From positions 1 to 64,000 of the forward strand of contig CAZRBY010000005.1 in the NCBI GenBank assembly GCA_964598495.1: a stretch of 64,000 nucleotides of DNA. Direction: 5' to 3'. The DNA comes from Cacconaster sp964598495 (GTDB lineage: Bacteria > Bacteroidota > Bacteroidia > Bacteroidales > UBA932). The position numbers and the translations under genes are program-made. A model generated the notes under the pieces. The model was given only the letters and a program-made list of their open reading frames with translations, was not told the DNA's origin and searched no databases. Below, in pieces: positions 42,262 to 50,730 of this stretch. Numbering within the stretch: position 1 is the first letter of the stretch; every line of letters begins with the position of its first letter.

Positions 42262-44745
42262 CTATAATCCTATGATTCTCCTAATCCACGATTTCTTTTT
42301 GGGTTTAGTATCCGTGTAACTGTAGCCATACCCGGCATATCCATAGCCATATCCATAACCATGGCCATAACCATATTTACGACCATAACCGTAACCATAG
42401 CCATAACCATAATTGCCGTAAGAGGCTATCTTTTTCACATTGATTCCGTTTAGCAAAAGGCTCATATTAATCATCTTTCCGGAGTCGTACAGTTCTTGTA
42501 TATCGGGTAATGAACGTTTGTCGAGCATACCCGAACGCAATACATATATAGTCTGATCAGCTGCACGTGCACACAGTTGTACGTCCACCACAACACCATA
42601 AGGAGGAGTGTCAATCAAAACATAGTCGTATTTGGCTTTAAGTTCGGCTATCATATTGTCAAATCGGCTGCTCTTCAAGAGGTCTGCCGGATTGGGCGGT
42701 ATGGTACCGGAAGGAATGATATCCAGCAGGCCGTTCTCATTGGAGGGATGAATCAAGTCAAAAATATTATCCTCCATACCGCCCAAATAGTTAGATACTC
42801 CGGGGCGTTTGGTGCCTATACCCAGCCTTCGGGTAAGAGTGCCTTTTCTCAAGTCCAAATCTACGACAACGACTTTCTCATTTAGCGTTGCGATACTCAT
42901 ACCGAGATTTGCAGATATAAAGGTCTTACCGGCATCGGGACTGATAGAGATCACCATAATGACCTTTCCTCCCTCTTTGTGCTCAGTATCCATGAAATCG
43001 AGGTTGGATTGCACTATTTTAAAGGCTTCGCAAATAGGCTCATTACTATTCTCTTTAACCACGATCAGTTCACTCGATTTGGTCTTGACTAACGGGATTT
43101 CGCCCAAGAAAGGAACAGTAAGCGCCTCTTTTAATTCTTTCTTCGTATATACAGCAGTATTGAGCAAAGAACGGATATAAAGCCACAAAGCGGGGATTAA
43201 GAGACCGGCTAACAGGCTGATTAAAACTACTGCCATCTTCCGTGGAGATACAGGCAAGTTTGATCCATCTGCCGGATCGATAATTCGGCAATTGCTCTCT
43301 ACGATGGTGGATTGAAGTTCGTTCTCCTCCTTTTTATTTAACAGATAGAGATAAAGTTCTTCCTTAATCTTCTGTTGACGCTCTATACTGGTAATGTATT
43401 TATGCTGCATGGGCACAGTAGAGATTTTTCCTCTGGTGAGAATCTCTTTTTGCCTCATATTTTCAATCTGAATTTTCAAACCTGCTATCAGATTGTCCAC
43501 AGCTTTAGAAATCGAGAAGCGCGTCGCTGCCAAGGTATTATCCATCTCTCGTACCAGAGGGTTATTGAGGCTACTATTTGCCAACAACTTATTGCGTTGA
43601 GCAAGCACCGAGTTATATTCAGCAATCTGAGTTTGAATACCGGGGTCGGCGATACCAATACTTGCAGGAATAGGGTCGGTGAGTTTGGAGTTATCCTGCA
43701 GATACTCTTTCATATACTCAGCCATATCCAGTTGATTCTCCATACTCAAAGCTTCGGTATCCAGTCTGCCGGTGCTTTGCAGATAGAGAGCACTCTCGGA
43801 AGTAATATCGGTAAGTTGATGATCTCTTTTGTACTGCTCAATTTTCGAGTCCACATCCGATAATTCGGATTCTATAATAATTAATCGCTCCCTGATAAAG
43901 TTGGCAGTGTTGACCAAAACCTGGTTTTTATCTTCAATAGCATCATTTTTGTAAACCTCTATCAACGTATTTATCACATCTTCGGCACGTTTTATATTCT
44001 CGTCTTCCAGAGTCAGGTTAATAAGAGAGGAGACCTTGTCAGCCACCTCTACTTTTATTCGCGCATTGTAGCTATTTGCCACAGCTTTTAGGCTGCGTTT
44101 GGTTATCTGAACCGGTTTACCTATATAATCTTGATCTATTAACGGGGCTATGGTTATCACTATTTCACCCACAGGTGTTTGCAATGTATCGCCTGGTTGT
44201 ATCACACGAACTTCACTATCCTCTTCCATTCCCCATTTAATATCTTTCAACTCCACTTGTCGATTTTCCAATAGGGTTGCCGTCATATTTATGGTCTGCA
44301 AGGGATCAATATCAGGACAATGCACTATAATAGGTGTACTACTGTAAAGCTCGCGATCACGCAGTCCATCCCGTATTTTGTAGCTTACATCCAGTCTTAA
44401 CTGTTTCGCCACGTCATACATCAGCCTCTTACTTTTAAAAACCCCAACTTCATTATCTACCGAACTTCTCATGGAGTAAAAAAGGTCTTGAAAAGCAGCG
44501 GACTCACTCATTATGCCACCTTTTCTATCATCTTTTACCAATACCGTAGCTGTACGTCGAAAAGTTTTGGGAGTACTACGTATATAGAGAAATCCTATCA
44601 ATCCACACACTAAGACCGATAAAATGAACCATTTTCTATGAAACAGCACCGTATTAAAGAGTTCGGCTAACGAAGTGCCCTCGCGGTCAACCTTATCTTC
44701 AAGAGCGACATAGTCCTTCTCTTCGTAAATATCTTTCTTTGCCAT
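42262..44745 (-). CDS. wzc: Wzc-like polysaccharide co-polymerase with BY-kinase domain
   Basis: An 827-residue inner-membrane protein controlling capsule/EPS chain length and export with Wza. It has a Wzz domain with TM1 (FILSVLVCGLIGFLYI, about 35-52) and a coiled-coil periplasmic region, then TM2 (MAVVLISLLAGLLIPALWLY, about 500). The cytoplasmic BY-kinase follows with Walker A SPDAGKT (about 605), A' VVVDLDLRKG and Walker B YDYVLIDTPPYG. The C-terminal tyrosine cluster is unusual: about 35 residues of alternating Tyr-Gly (YGYGYGYG...). It is the last gene of the leftward cluster. Phosphorylation of the Tyr tail is expected from the family; its length is odd. Confidence 0.92.
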   Translation of the reverse strand: MAKKDIYEEKDYVALEDKVDREGTSLAELFNTVLFHRKWFILSVLVCGLIGFLYIRSTPKTFRRTATVLVKDDRKGGIMSESAAFQDLFYSMRSSVDNEVGVFKSKRLMYDVAKQLRLDVSYKIRDGLRDRELYSSTPIIVHCPDIDPLQTINMTATLLENRQVELKDIKWGMEEDSEVRVIQPGDTLQTPVGEIVITIAPLIDQDYIGKPVQITKRSLKAVANSYNARIKVEVADKVSSLINLTLEDENIKRAEDVINTLIEVYKNDAIEDKNQVLVNTANFIRERLIIIESELSDVDSKIEQYKRDHQLTDITSESALYLQSTGRLDTEALSMENQLDMAEYMKEYLQDNSKLTDPIPASIGIADPGIQTQIAEYNSVLAQRNKLLANSSLNNPLVREMDNTLAATRFSISKAVDNLIAGLKIQIENMRQKEILTRGKISTVPMQHKYITSIERQQKIKEELYLYLLNKKEENELQSTIVESNCRIIDPADGSNLPVSPRKMAVVLISLLAGLLIPALWLYIRSLLNTAVYTKKELKEALTVPFLGEIPLVKTKSSELIVVKENSNEPICEAFKIVQSNLDFMDTEHKEGGKVIMVISISPDAGKTFISANLGMSIATLNEKVVVVDLDLRKGTLTRRLGIGTKRPGVSNYLGGMEDNIFDLIHPSNENGLLDIIPSGTIPPNPADLLKSSRFDNMIAELKAKYDYVLIDTPPYGVVVDVQLCARAADQTIYVLRSGMLDKRSLPDIQELYDSGKMINMSLLLNGINVKKIASYGNYGYGYGYGYGRKYGYGHGYGYGYGYAGYGYSYTDTKPKKKSWIRRIIGL

Positions 44746-44763
44746 AGCTTATCTATATTATCA

Positions 44764-45564
44764 TTATCTAAAAATTACAACCGCCAATGATGCCAATGAT
44801 GCCAATACCGAAAGTATTGATGCAAATGTGGAGACCGAACGATTCTGGTTTATTTCGCGCTGTCCTGCACGTGCCTTATTCGGCTCCACATAGACGATAT
44901 CATTCTGTTTAAGGTAGTAGTAAGGGGAATTCATCAGATTCTTGCTACGCAGGTCAACTATAGCCACGGTACGTTCACCATTCTCCTCTCTGATTACTCT
45001 AACGTTATCTCTTCTTCCATAGATAGTCATATCACCTGCAAGACTCAACGCGTCCAGCAGTGTGATACGGTCGCTATCCACCTCAAATGTACCGGGACGC
45101 ACCACTTCACCCATAACCGATACTTTAAAATTAAGGAACTGCACAGTTACAACAGCATCGTTAACCAATCCCCTCTCTTTCAACTCTTGGCTTATTCGAT
45201 CAGAAAGCTCAAAACGGGTCAAACCGCGCACATTTATTTCGCCCAACTGCGGAAACTTTATATTTCCGTTTTTATCCACCAGATAGCCCAACATACGTTG
45301 TTGTCCACCCAGATATCCCATACTCGTAACCTGATAACTTACCATCGGCAGGTTGAACATCTGCACCAATTCCGGGTCTTTACTATTTACCATAATAGAA
45401 AGCAGATCGTCACTATTGATGCGAACATCATAATCTTGTGCTATTGTTTGACGATAATTTCTCGTTACATCCTGGAGATAGGTAATCTCTTTTTGTGATG
45501 CGCATCCGCCTACTAGTAGCAAGAGCAACGCTGGATACACGAGATTTCTAATTTTTTTATTCAT
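44764..45564 (-). CDS. wza: Wza-like polysaccharide export lipoprotein
   Basis: A 266-residue outer-membrane lipoprotein (lipobox LVGGC, Cys21). It carries the Poly_export domain (YDVRINSDDLLSIMV, then GEINVRGLTRFEL) and a SLBB domain (VSVMGEVVRPGTFEVDSDRITLLDALSLAG). A hydrophobic helix at the C-terminus (ILSVLASLASLAVVIFR) replaces the amphipathic helix barrel of Wza. It lies directly upstream of wzc with an 18-base gap, the usual order of the export pair. Length is that of the short Bacteroidota form. Confidence 0.92.
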   Translation of the reverse strand: MNKKIRNLVYPALLLLLVGGCASQKEITYLQDVTRNYRQTIAQDYDVRINSDDLLSIMVNSKDPELVQMFNLPMVSYQVTSMGYLGGQQRMLGYLVDKNGNIKFPQLGEINVRGLTRFELSDRISQELKERGLVNDAVVTVQFLNFKVSVMGEVVRPGTFEVDSDRITLLDALSLAGDMTIYGRRDNVRVIREENGERTVAIVDLRSKNLMNSPYYYLKQNDIVYVEPNKARAGQREINQNRSVSTFASILSVLASLASLAVVIFR

Positions 45565-45636
45565 TGTTATCCGTTTTATATGATTTCAAAATGTTAGTAT
45601 TGTTATCAAGGCGTAAATATAATCACATATAATGGT

Positions 45637-46779
45637 TTATTCCAAATAATTTAATACCTTATCAAGAATATAATGAGCCGCTTTACCATCACCAAACAGA
45701 GGCGGAAAGATTACTTTGCGTGTAGATAACTCTCTAAATCCATTTTTTATTCTATCGAAATCGGTATCCGCAATCACACCGGCTCCATGTGTAACTATTT
45801 CCACCCATTCCGTTTCAGGTCTCAGTATAACACAAGGTTTCTCAAAAAAGAAAGCCTCTTTCTGCACCCCACCGCTATCCGTCATCACGAGTTTTGCATT
45901 CTTTTCCAACTCTATCATCTCCAAAAAGGAGACAGGCTCTATCAATTTCAAAAAGGATGAGCACATCACCTTATCGTACAATCCTGCAGTTAAGTTCTTA
46001 GGCATAAGTTTAGATGTACGGGGATGTAAAGGGAGGATGATATCAATCTGATCCTCGTCACTGATATGAAGTAGCGCACTGAATATTGATTCGAGACGTG
46101 CCGGATTGTCTGTGTTATTATCTCTATGTATGGTAGCCAGAATAAAGTTGTTTGCTTGAAGCGAATTGGATTCCAGGATTTTTGTCCGCCCCGAAAATTC
46201 GGCAAAGTAGAGACTGTTATCATACATAATATCCCCACTGTTATATACAAGGCGATTTTTACCGTTTTTAAAACGAACTTCAATCTCCATAAAACCCTCT
46301 CTACGCAGATTGTCAATAGCTGTTTGGGTTGGTGCAAAAAGAATTGAGGACATCTGGTCGCAAATTATGCGGTTGACTTCCTCGGGCATAGACATATTAA
46401 ACGACCTTAACCCCGCTTCGATATGAAATATGGGAATATGCTGTTTGACCGCCGCTACCGCACCCGCTAGTGTTGAGTTGGTATCGCCATATAGTACAAC
46501 CCCGTCAAAATGCTCCGATAGGAGGAGATCTTCTATCCCGGAAATCATTTTTGCTGTCTGTTCTCCATGCTTACCGGAACCAACACCCAAATTATAGTCC
46601 GGTTGTGGAATTTCCAACTCATCAAAAAATACCTGCGACATTGTAGCGTCGTAATGCTGACCCGTATGCAGTATTTTCTCCTCTACCCTATCGGAAAAGT
46701 CATTTCTTATAGCTCTGGAAAGAGCCGCCGCTTTTATAATCTGAGGTCGAGCACCTACAACTGTAAGTATCTTAATCAT
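45637..46779 (-). CDS. UDP-N-acetylglucosamine-type 2-epimerase, WbpI-like
   Basis: A 380-residue non-hydrolysing 2-epimerase. The start VGARPQIIKAA, the HTGQHYDATMSQVFF block, LRSFNMSMPEEVNRIICDQ and TDSGGVQKEAFFFEKPCV fit the WbpI subgroup (UDP-GlcNAc(3NAc)A 2-epimerase) better than WecB, which begins FGTRPEAIK. WbpI makes UDP-ManNAc(3NAc)A for surface polysaccharides. WbpE- and WbpD-like genes at 62370 and 63499 supply the matching earlier steps. The ATG overlaps the stop of a small upstream ORF by 4 bases (ATGA). The sub-type is an assignment from remembered motifs; generic UDP-GlcNAc 2-epimerase is the safe fallback. Confidence 0.82.
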   Translation of the reverse strand: MIKILTVVGARPQIIKAAALSRAIRNDFSDRVEEKILHTGQHYDATMSQVFFDELEIPQPDYNLGVGSGKHGEQTAKMISGIEDLLLSEHFDGVVLYGDTNSTLAGAVAAVKQHIPIFHIEAGLRSFNMSMPEEVNRIICDQMSSILFAPTQTAIDNLRREGFMEIEVRFKNGKNRLVYNSGDIMYDNSLYFAEFSGRTKILESNSLQANNFILATIHRDNNTDNPARLESIFSALLHISDEDQIDIILPLHPRTSKLMPKNLTAGLYDKVMCSSFLKLIEPVSFLEMIELEKNAKLVMTDSGGVQKEAFFFEKPCVILRPETEWVEIVTHGAGVIADTDFDRIKNGFRELSTRKVIFPPLFGDGKAAHYILDKVLNYLE

Positions 46780-46913
46780 TTTTTCTTCCGGGAAGAATTA
46801 TTTTTATAATGTTTTAAAAGTTCCGCAAAAGTAACTCTTTTATCCATAATAACCCAAAATTTTTCATCGTTGCGGATATTGGCTATTACTCTCTTAGTTG
46901 GCCATTTGACCAC
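46776..46913 (-). CDS. Small ORF (45 codons) coupled to the WbpI-like gene
   Basis: The frame begins at GTG 46913-46911, 14 bases after the MaoC stop, and runs 45 codons to a TGA at 46778-46776. That TGA overlaps the ATG of the epimerase as ATGA. A shorter form from an internal ATG at 46847 would have 23 codons. The product is basic (VVKWPTKRVIANIRNDE..., then VTFAELLKHYKNN and a SSRKKK tail). No family is recognised. The operon-style spacing and coupling overlap argue for translation. An alternative is a decayed gene remnant with a chance open frame. A TACTTTTG box at 46826-46833 lies inside it, so this stretch may also be a promoter for the downstream genes. Confidence 0.45.
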   Translation of the reverse strand: MVKWPTKRVIANIRNDEKFWVIMDKRVTFAELLKHYKNNSSRKKK

Positions 46914-46927
46914 ATTATGGTTTTTAT

Positions 46928-47338
46928 CTACAGATCCATTTTTTTTACCAAAGCACTGCCTTCAATAACAACCACATCGTCTTGATTAATACATGTAGTA
47001 TTTAGCGTTACCAGTTGCTTTTCATAATTGATATCACTGATAGAAACAACAGCCGTTACTGTATCTCCAATATAAACAGGTTTTACAAACTTCATATCCT
47101 GTTTTAAATAAATAGATCCCTCACCGGGCATCTTTGTGCCGAGAATGGCACTGAAAAGAGAGCCTACTAAAAAACCATGTACAATATTGCCCTTAAATAT
47201 CGTCTGGCTAGCATAGAGGGGATCAAGGTGTAACGGATTAAAATCTTTTGAAAGTCCAGCAAAAGTTTTTACTTGTTCCATAGAAAACTGAGCAGACATT
47301 CTTTCTTCTTGCCCAATATACAAATCACTTAATTTCAT
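46928..47338 (-). CDS. MaoC-like hot-dog dehydratase, copy 2 (in the capsule cluster)
   Basis: A 136-residue MaoC-type hot-dog protein with the DFNPLHLDP signature, the IVHGFLVGSLFS helix and the C-terminal EGSALVKKMDL. It is a near-duplicate of 3623-4039, with 22 of 136 residues different. The first 20 or so bases upstream of both starts are also alike (tttaatttta). It sits between the amidotransferase gene and the small ORF, on the same strand as the rest of the cluster. In a polysaccharide locus it may act on an acyl-CoA/ACP-linked substituent, which is inference. The substrate is unknown. Confidence 0.85.
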   Translation of the reverse strand: MKLSDLYIGQEERMSAQFSMEQVKTFAGLSKDFNPLHLDPLYASQTIFKGNIVHGFLVGSLFSAILGTKMPGEGSIYLKQDMKFVKPVYIGDTVTAVVSISDINYEKQLVTLNTTCINQDDVVVIEGSALVKKMDL

Positions 47339-47404
47339 AGTTATTTAATTTTATAAAATAAAACATTAGTATCTACTCAAAAATCATAAAAGTTCCTTAA
47401 ATAT

Positions 47405-48568
47405 CTATATATTGAATCTGAAAAATTTACGATATACCGTGTCAGGAATAATTCCCATTTTGGTTCCCCACGCAATTGGTTTTTTAAGGCTACGTACCAA
47501 AGAGTAGTAAGATTTGTATTCTATAAACAATTTGGGTTTCTGATTCATAATCATTTCAAACTCATCATGGGTGTAGCCAAGCTTCTTTATACAATAATTT
47601 AATGTTTCAGTACCTCCTTCATAGGGATCAACCTGCACCTTTTGTAAAGCCTCATCTCTTGTTATTTGCCCGGAACGTAGTAAGGCTGAATAGTGAAGCT
47701 TACGCTTATCAATATTGAATTTTCTGGTAAGTATGTACGACTGGAAGAAACCTGTATATTTCGATTCGTGATGTTTGCCCCCGTAGTTTTTCCAATTCAA
47801 TTCTCTGGTTAGTTTTTCAAGAATTTCTCTTTCGTTGTACGGCAAATAGTAAAGAAGTCTAATCTGTCGGATATGCTTGAAGAATGTATAGTATATGTAC
47901 TTAAACATTGTCATTACAGGAAAACTCTTAATTTTCTTGGAGCCAAACTTTTTTTGGATATAGTTTACATACCTACCGTCCATATAAGTCCATGTTAAGG
48001 GAGTTGTCCCTTCGGTCCTGAACGAGTGCCCATGTATAATATATTTCACCCCTTCACGAGCAGCCTCTTTGAAAAGCACCGAAAATATGACCCAATCGGT
48101 TGGAACCTCTGCATCGGGAACCGATGCCTTTAGAAAGGCACGTTGTAAATCTCTAAACTCCTCCCAATCGGCAACATGGGTATGTAAATCAACCCCTAGT
48201 GTATTACAAGCATTCTTAATATTCTGAACGGCAGAATCGGAATTCCAGCCATTATCAAAATGTACAGCTAAGGGCCTTAATCCTAATTTGACTGCACTAT
48301 AAAGTGTGTAGGTGCTATCCCGACCACCGCTAACACCCACAATACAATCGTATTTTTTACGTTTGCCATCCTTCTTAATCTTTCTAATGATCTCATTCAA
48401 TTTTTTAGTTGTGCTCTCTCCTGGAGCATGAGCAGCTTCAATCTCGTCGTGGATGTGGCAAAAGGTACAAACACCATTCTCATCGAAGGTTATGCCTTGT
48501 ACTGTGTCGTCCATAATACATCGAGAGCAAACTTTATTGGCTTTGTATTTAAATGGTTGTAAATTCAT
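47405..48568 (-). CDS. N-acetyl sugar amidotransferase, WbpG/PseA-like
   Basis: A 387-residue PP-loop ATPase of the WbpG family, which converts a sugar acetamido group to acetamidino using ATP and ammonia. It has zinc-type pairs CSRC (14-17) and CTFC (34-37), the PP-loop GVSGGRDS (about 84-91), LRPLAVHFDNGWNSD and a GHSFRTEG substrate loop. WbpG normally works with glutaminase/cyclase-like partners (HisH2/HisF2); none are seen in this window. It is followed after 66 bases by the MaoC gene and preceded by a DUF354-like gene 3 bases away. Confidence 0.85.
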   Translation of the reverse strand: MNLQPFKYKANKVCSRCIMDDTVQGITFDENGVCTFCHIHDEIEAAHAPGESTTKKLNEIIRKIKKDGKRKKYDCIVGVSGGRDSTYTLYSAVKLGLRPLAVHFDNGWNSDSAVQNIKNACNTLGVDLHTHVADWEEFRDLQRAFLKASVPDAEVPTDWVIFSVLFKEAAREGVKYIIHGHSFRTEGTTPLTWTYMDGRYVNYIQKKFGSKKIKSFPVMTMFKYIYYTFFKHIRQIRLLYYLPYNEREILEKLTRELNWKNYGGKHHESKYTGFFQSYILTRKFNIDKRKLHYSALLRSGQITRDEALQKVQVDPYEGGTETLNYCIKKLGYTHDEFEMIMNQKPKLFIEYKSYYSLVRSLKKPIAWGTKMGIIPDTVYRKFFRFNI

Positions 48569-48571
48569 CTC

Positions 48572-49687
48572 TTATTTAAAGTTATACTGATAATCCGGGT
48601 TTTCTTTCATTACGCTTACGCTGTTTGGGTAATTATCTATAAACCATATTAAAAACTTCGAATAATTTATCTTATCATTTAGCATTTTTTCTCTTCTAGC
48701 TTGCCATATCTTTTTAGAGTTTGACATTGAAATAATTTCATCCAGTTTGGATAGAAGCGCATCGCTTTCTGAAGTTTTGAAACCAAAGCCTAGTTTATAT
48801 TCGTTTTCAAGTTCATTTAGAGAGCCGATTTTTCCGACAAAATCGTTATATCTAATAAATGGTGTACCGAGGACACCTGCTTCACCAGCCATAGACTGAC
48901 TATCTCCAATGAAAAGATTGGCGTAAAATAGGGCATGATGAATATCAATAGGATTTAAAGATATTCGGTGCTTTTCATATTTTTCTGAAAGTGGTTTTTC
49001 TGAAGTGATAAAAACTTTGAATTTTTTTGACAATTTATAAATTATTTCATCAAGAAGATCACTACTAAGTCCACTTTTACCTATATCATGGCTTGCTGTC
49101 AGCTTTACCAGCCGTATTAAAACATATGGCTGTAACTCCGGGTTAAATCGGGAAACTACAGATTGATCAGGGATGAAAGTATCCGGATGCAAATATGCTA
49201 ACTTGTGGTAACTATTATAAGTAATTCTTTTATTCAACCACATTCCTTTATCGCAACAACTTGGCAGTAGAAGATGCTTTGCAAATGGATAAAAGTACTT
49301 ATTTTCAGGTGTTGCATAAGTGTCGTCCTCGTTAGCAATAACCGATGGAGTTCTTGTTAAAAAACCGACATGAGCCACAGACCAATCAGTACCGATTAGT
49401 AATCTTGGTTTATTTTTCATGACTATTTTCAGTAACCTGAAATCTCTAATTAATAAACCTATAATAGCCTCCAAGAGTAGCCCTATTTTGCTCTTTTTTG
49501 TTTTTTCTCTTCTTAAAACATTTATATAATCAACACCTTCGTTATTAAGGAGTTCCTCCAGAATATCCTTTGATTTTATCACAACAATTGGAGCGTTGCC
49601 ATTATTGTTAAAATGGGCAATAGTTGTTCTGAAAAGATGAAAATGCGCAGGATGAGCTAAAAAGATTAATATTTTTTTCTTATCCAT
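48572..49687 (-). CDS. DUF354-like GT-B glycosyltransferase
   Basis: A 371-residue protein from the ATG at 49687 (MDKKKILIFLAHPAHFHL); the further in-frame codon at 49702 is TTG and is not used. The opening A-H-P-A-H-F-H-L-F and the later G-D-S-Q-S-M-A-G-E-A-G-V-L-G-T-P motif match the DUF354 (COG1817) GT-B group, which resembles nucleotide-sugar-binding glycosyltransferases and 2-epimerase folds. Probably a sugar transferase in capsule assembly; donor and acceptor unknown. The next gene upstream stops 4 bases before this start. AT-rich like its neighbours. Confidence 0.75.
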   Translation of the reverse strand: MDKKKILIFLAHPAHFHLFRTTIAHFNNNGNAPIVVIKSKDILEELLNNEGVDYINVLRREKTKKSKIGLLLEAIIGLLIRDFRLLKIVMKNKPRLLIGTDWSVAHVGFLTRTPSVIANEDDTYATPENKYFYPFAKHLLLPSCCDKGMWLNKRITYNSYHKLAYLHPDTFIPDQSVVSRFNPELQPYVLIRLVKLTASHDIGKSGLSSDLLDEIIYKLSKKFKVFITSEKPLSEKYEKHRISLNPIDIHHALFYANLFIGDSQSMAGEAGVLGTPFIRYNDFVGKIGSLNELENEYKLGFGFKTSESDALLSKLDEIISMSNSKKIWQARREKMLNDKINYSKFLIWFIDNYPNSVSVMKENPDYQYNFK

Positions 49688-49691
49688 AATG

Positions 49692-50639
49692 TTAATTTTC
49701 AATCACAGACTTATATATGTGTGCAATAGCGTCAGCTACTTGTTTGTTATCTAATCCTAATTCTATAACCCGTTCTCTTCCATTAGTTTCGCCCAATTTC
49801 TCAGAGAATTGTATGGCTTTTTCAAAATTCTCTGCACAATCTTTTACATTGAAATCAGTCAAATAACAACCTGGGATATCTCCAAACAACCATGAGACAT
49901 CTCCCACATTTGTAGATACTATAGGCCTGTTGCAAGCCATTGCTTCTTTAATTGCATTCGGGCTGCCTTCCCAGAGGCTTGTAAGTATCACTACATCTGC
50001 TGCATTATACCATATAGGAGTTTGCTCATTGGAAACATTCATCAAGAAATGAATTTCAATGTCTTCTCTATTTAATAATTCAAGTGCCTGTTTTGTCAAT
50101 GCAAAGTTTTTTTCCGGCCTTTGGGGATTGGATGCAAATAATAAATGCATTTTTTGAGTATCCCACTTCAATATCTCTTGACACTCTTCTTTTATCATCG
50201 GAACAAATCGTTTAAAATCAACACCATTTGGAACTACAATAGCATTCTGACTATTTAACGATTTTTTCATGTCCTCAGATTTAACAATAATGACCTTCCA
50301 TGAAAAAAGATACTGAAAGAGTTTTATTATTAATTTATAGTAATAGTTTGCTTTAACATCACTTCCCATTAACGATACGATCAGCGGTTTTGCTCCCGCT
50401 AAACTTGCAACAAACGCAGATAAAGAATAATGGGCATGAATAATATCATATTTTTCTTTTTTGAGTTTTCGCTTTAACCGAATAATATTGTTTGCATAGC
50501 CTTTAAAACGTTTACCCACAATCGGGAAAAAGTCTATCGACAAACCATCAATATGTTCTGTCAATGCAGATGCCTGATTATCAATAATTGGGCTAATTCC
50601 ACTATTAGAGTTTCCGCTAAAAACAAATAATACTCTCAC
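49692..50639 (-). CDS. Family 4-like glycosyltransferase (GT4)
   Basis: A 315-residue GT-B protein. The second Rossmann domain shows the GT4 signature, S-L-W-E-G-S-P-N-A-I-K-E-A-M-A-C-N-R-P-I-V-S-T, with the E-x7-E nucleotide-sugar motif. Shorter than the usual 360-400 residues: the N-terminal domain is compact (starts MRVLFVFSGNSNSGIS), but both domains are present. It belongs to the capsule repeat-unit assembly set. A 91-base gap precedes it, the largest between 47 and 56 kb. Confidence 0.85.
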   Translation of the reverse strand: MRVLFVFSGNSNSGISPIIDNQASALTEHIDGLSIDFFPIVGKRFKGYANNIIRLKRKLKKEKYDIIHAHYSLSAFVASLAGAKPLIVSLMGSDVKANYYYKLIIKLFQYLFSWKVIIVKSEDMKKSLNSQNAIVVPNGVDFKRFVPMIKEECQEILKWDTQKMHLLFASNPQRPEKNFALTKQALELLNREDIEIHFLMNVSNEQTPIWYNAADVVILTSLWEGSPNAIKEAMACNRPIVSTNVGDVSWLFGDIPGCYLTDFNVKDCAENFEKAIQFSEKLGETNGRERVIELGLDNKQVADAIAHIYKSVIEN

Positions 50640-50730
50640 TTTATATAAGACCAGATTATTTATTACTTTATAAGTTTTGAAATATTGTTAATCCATTATC
50701 GTCACTTCTCTTGCATGAGAGTTTATATAT

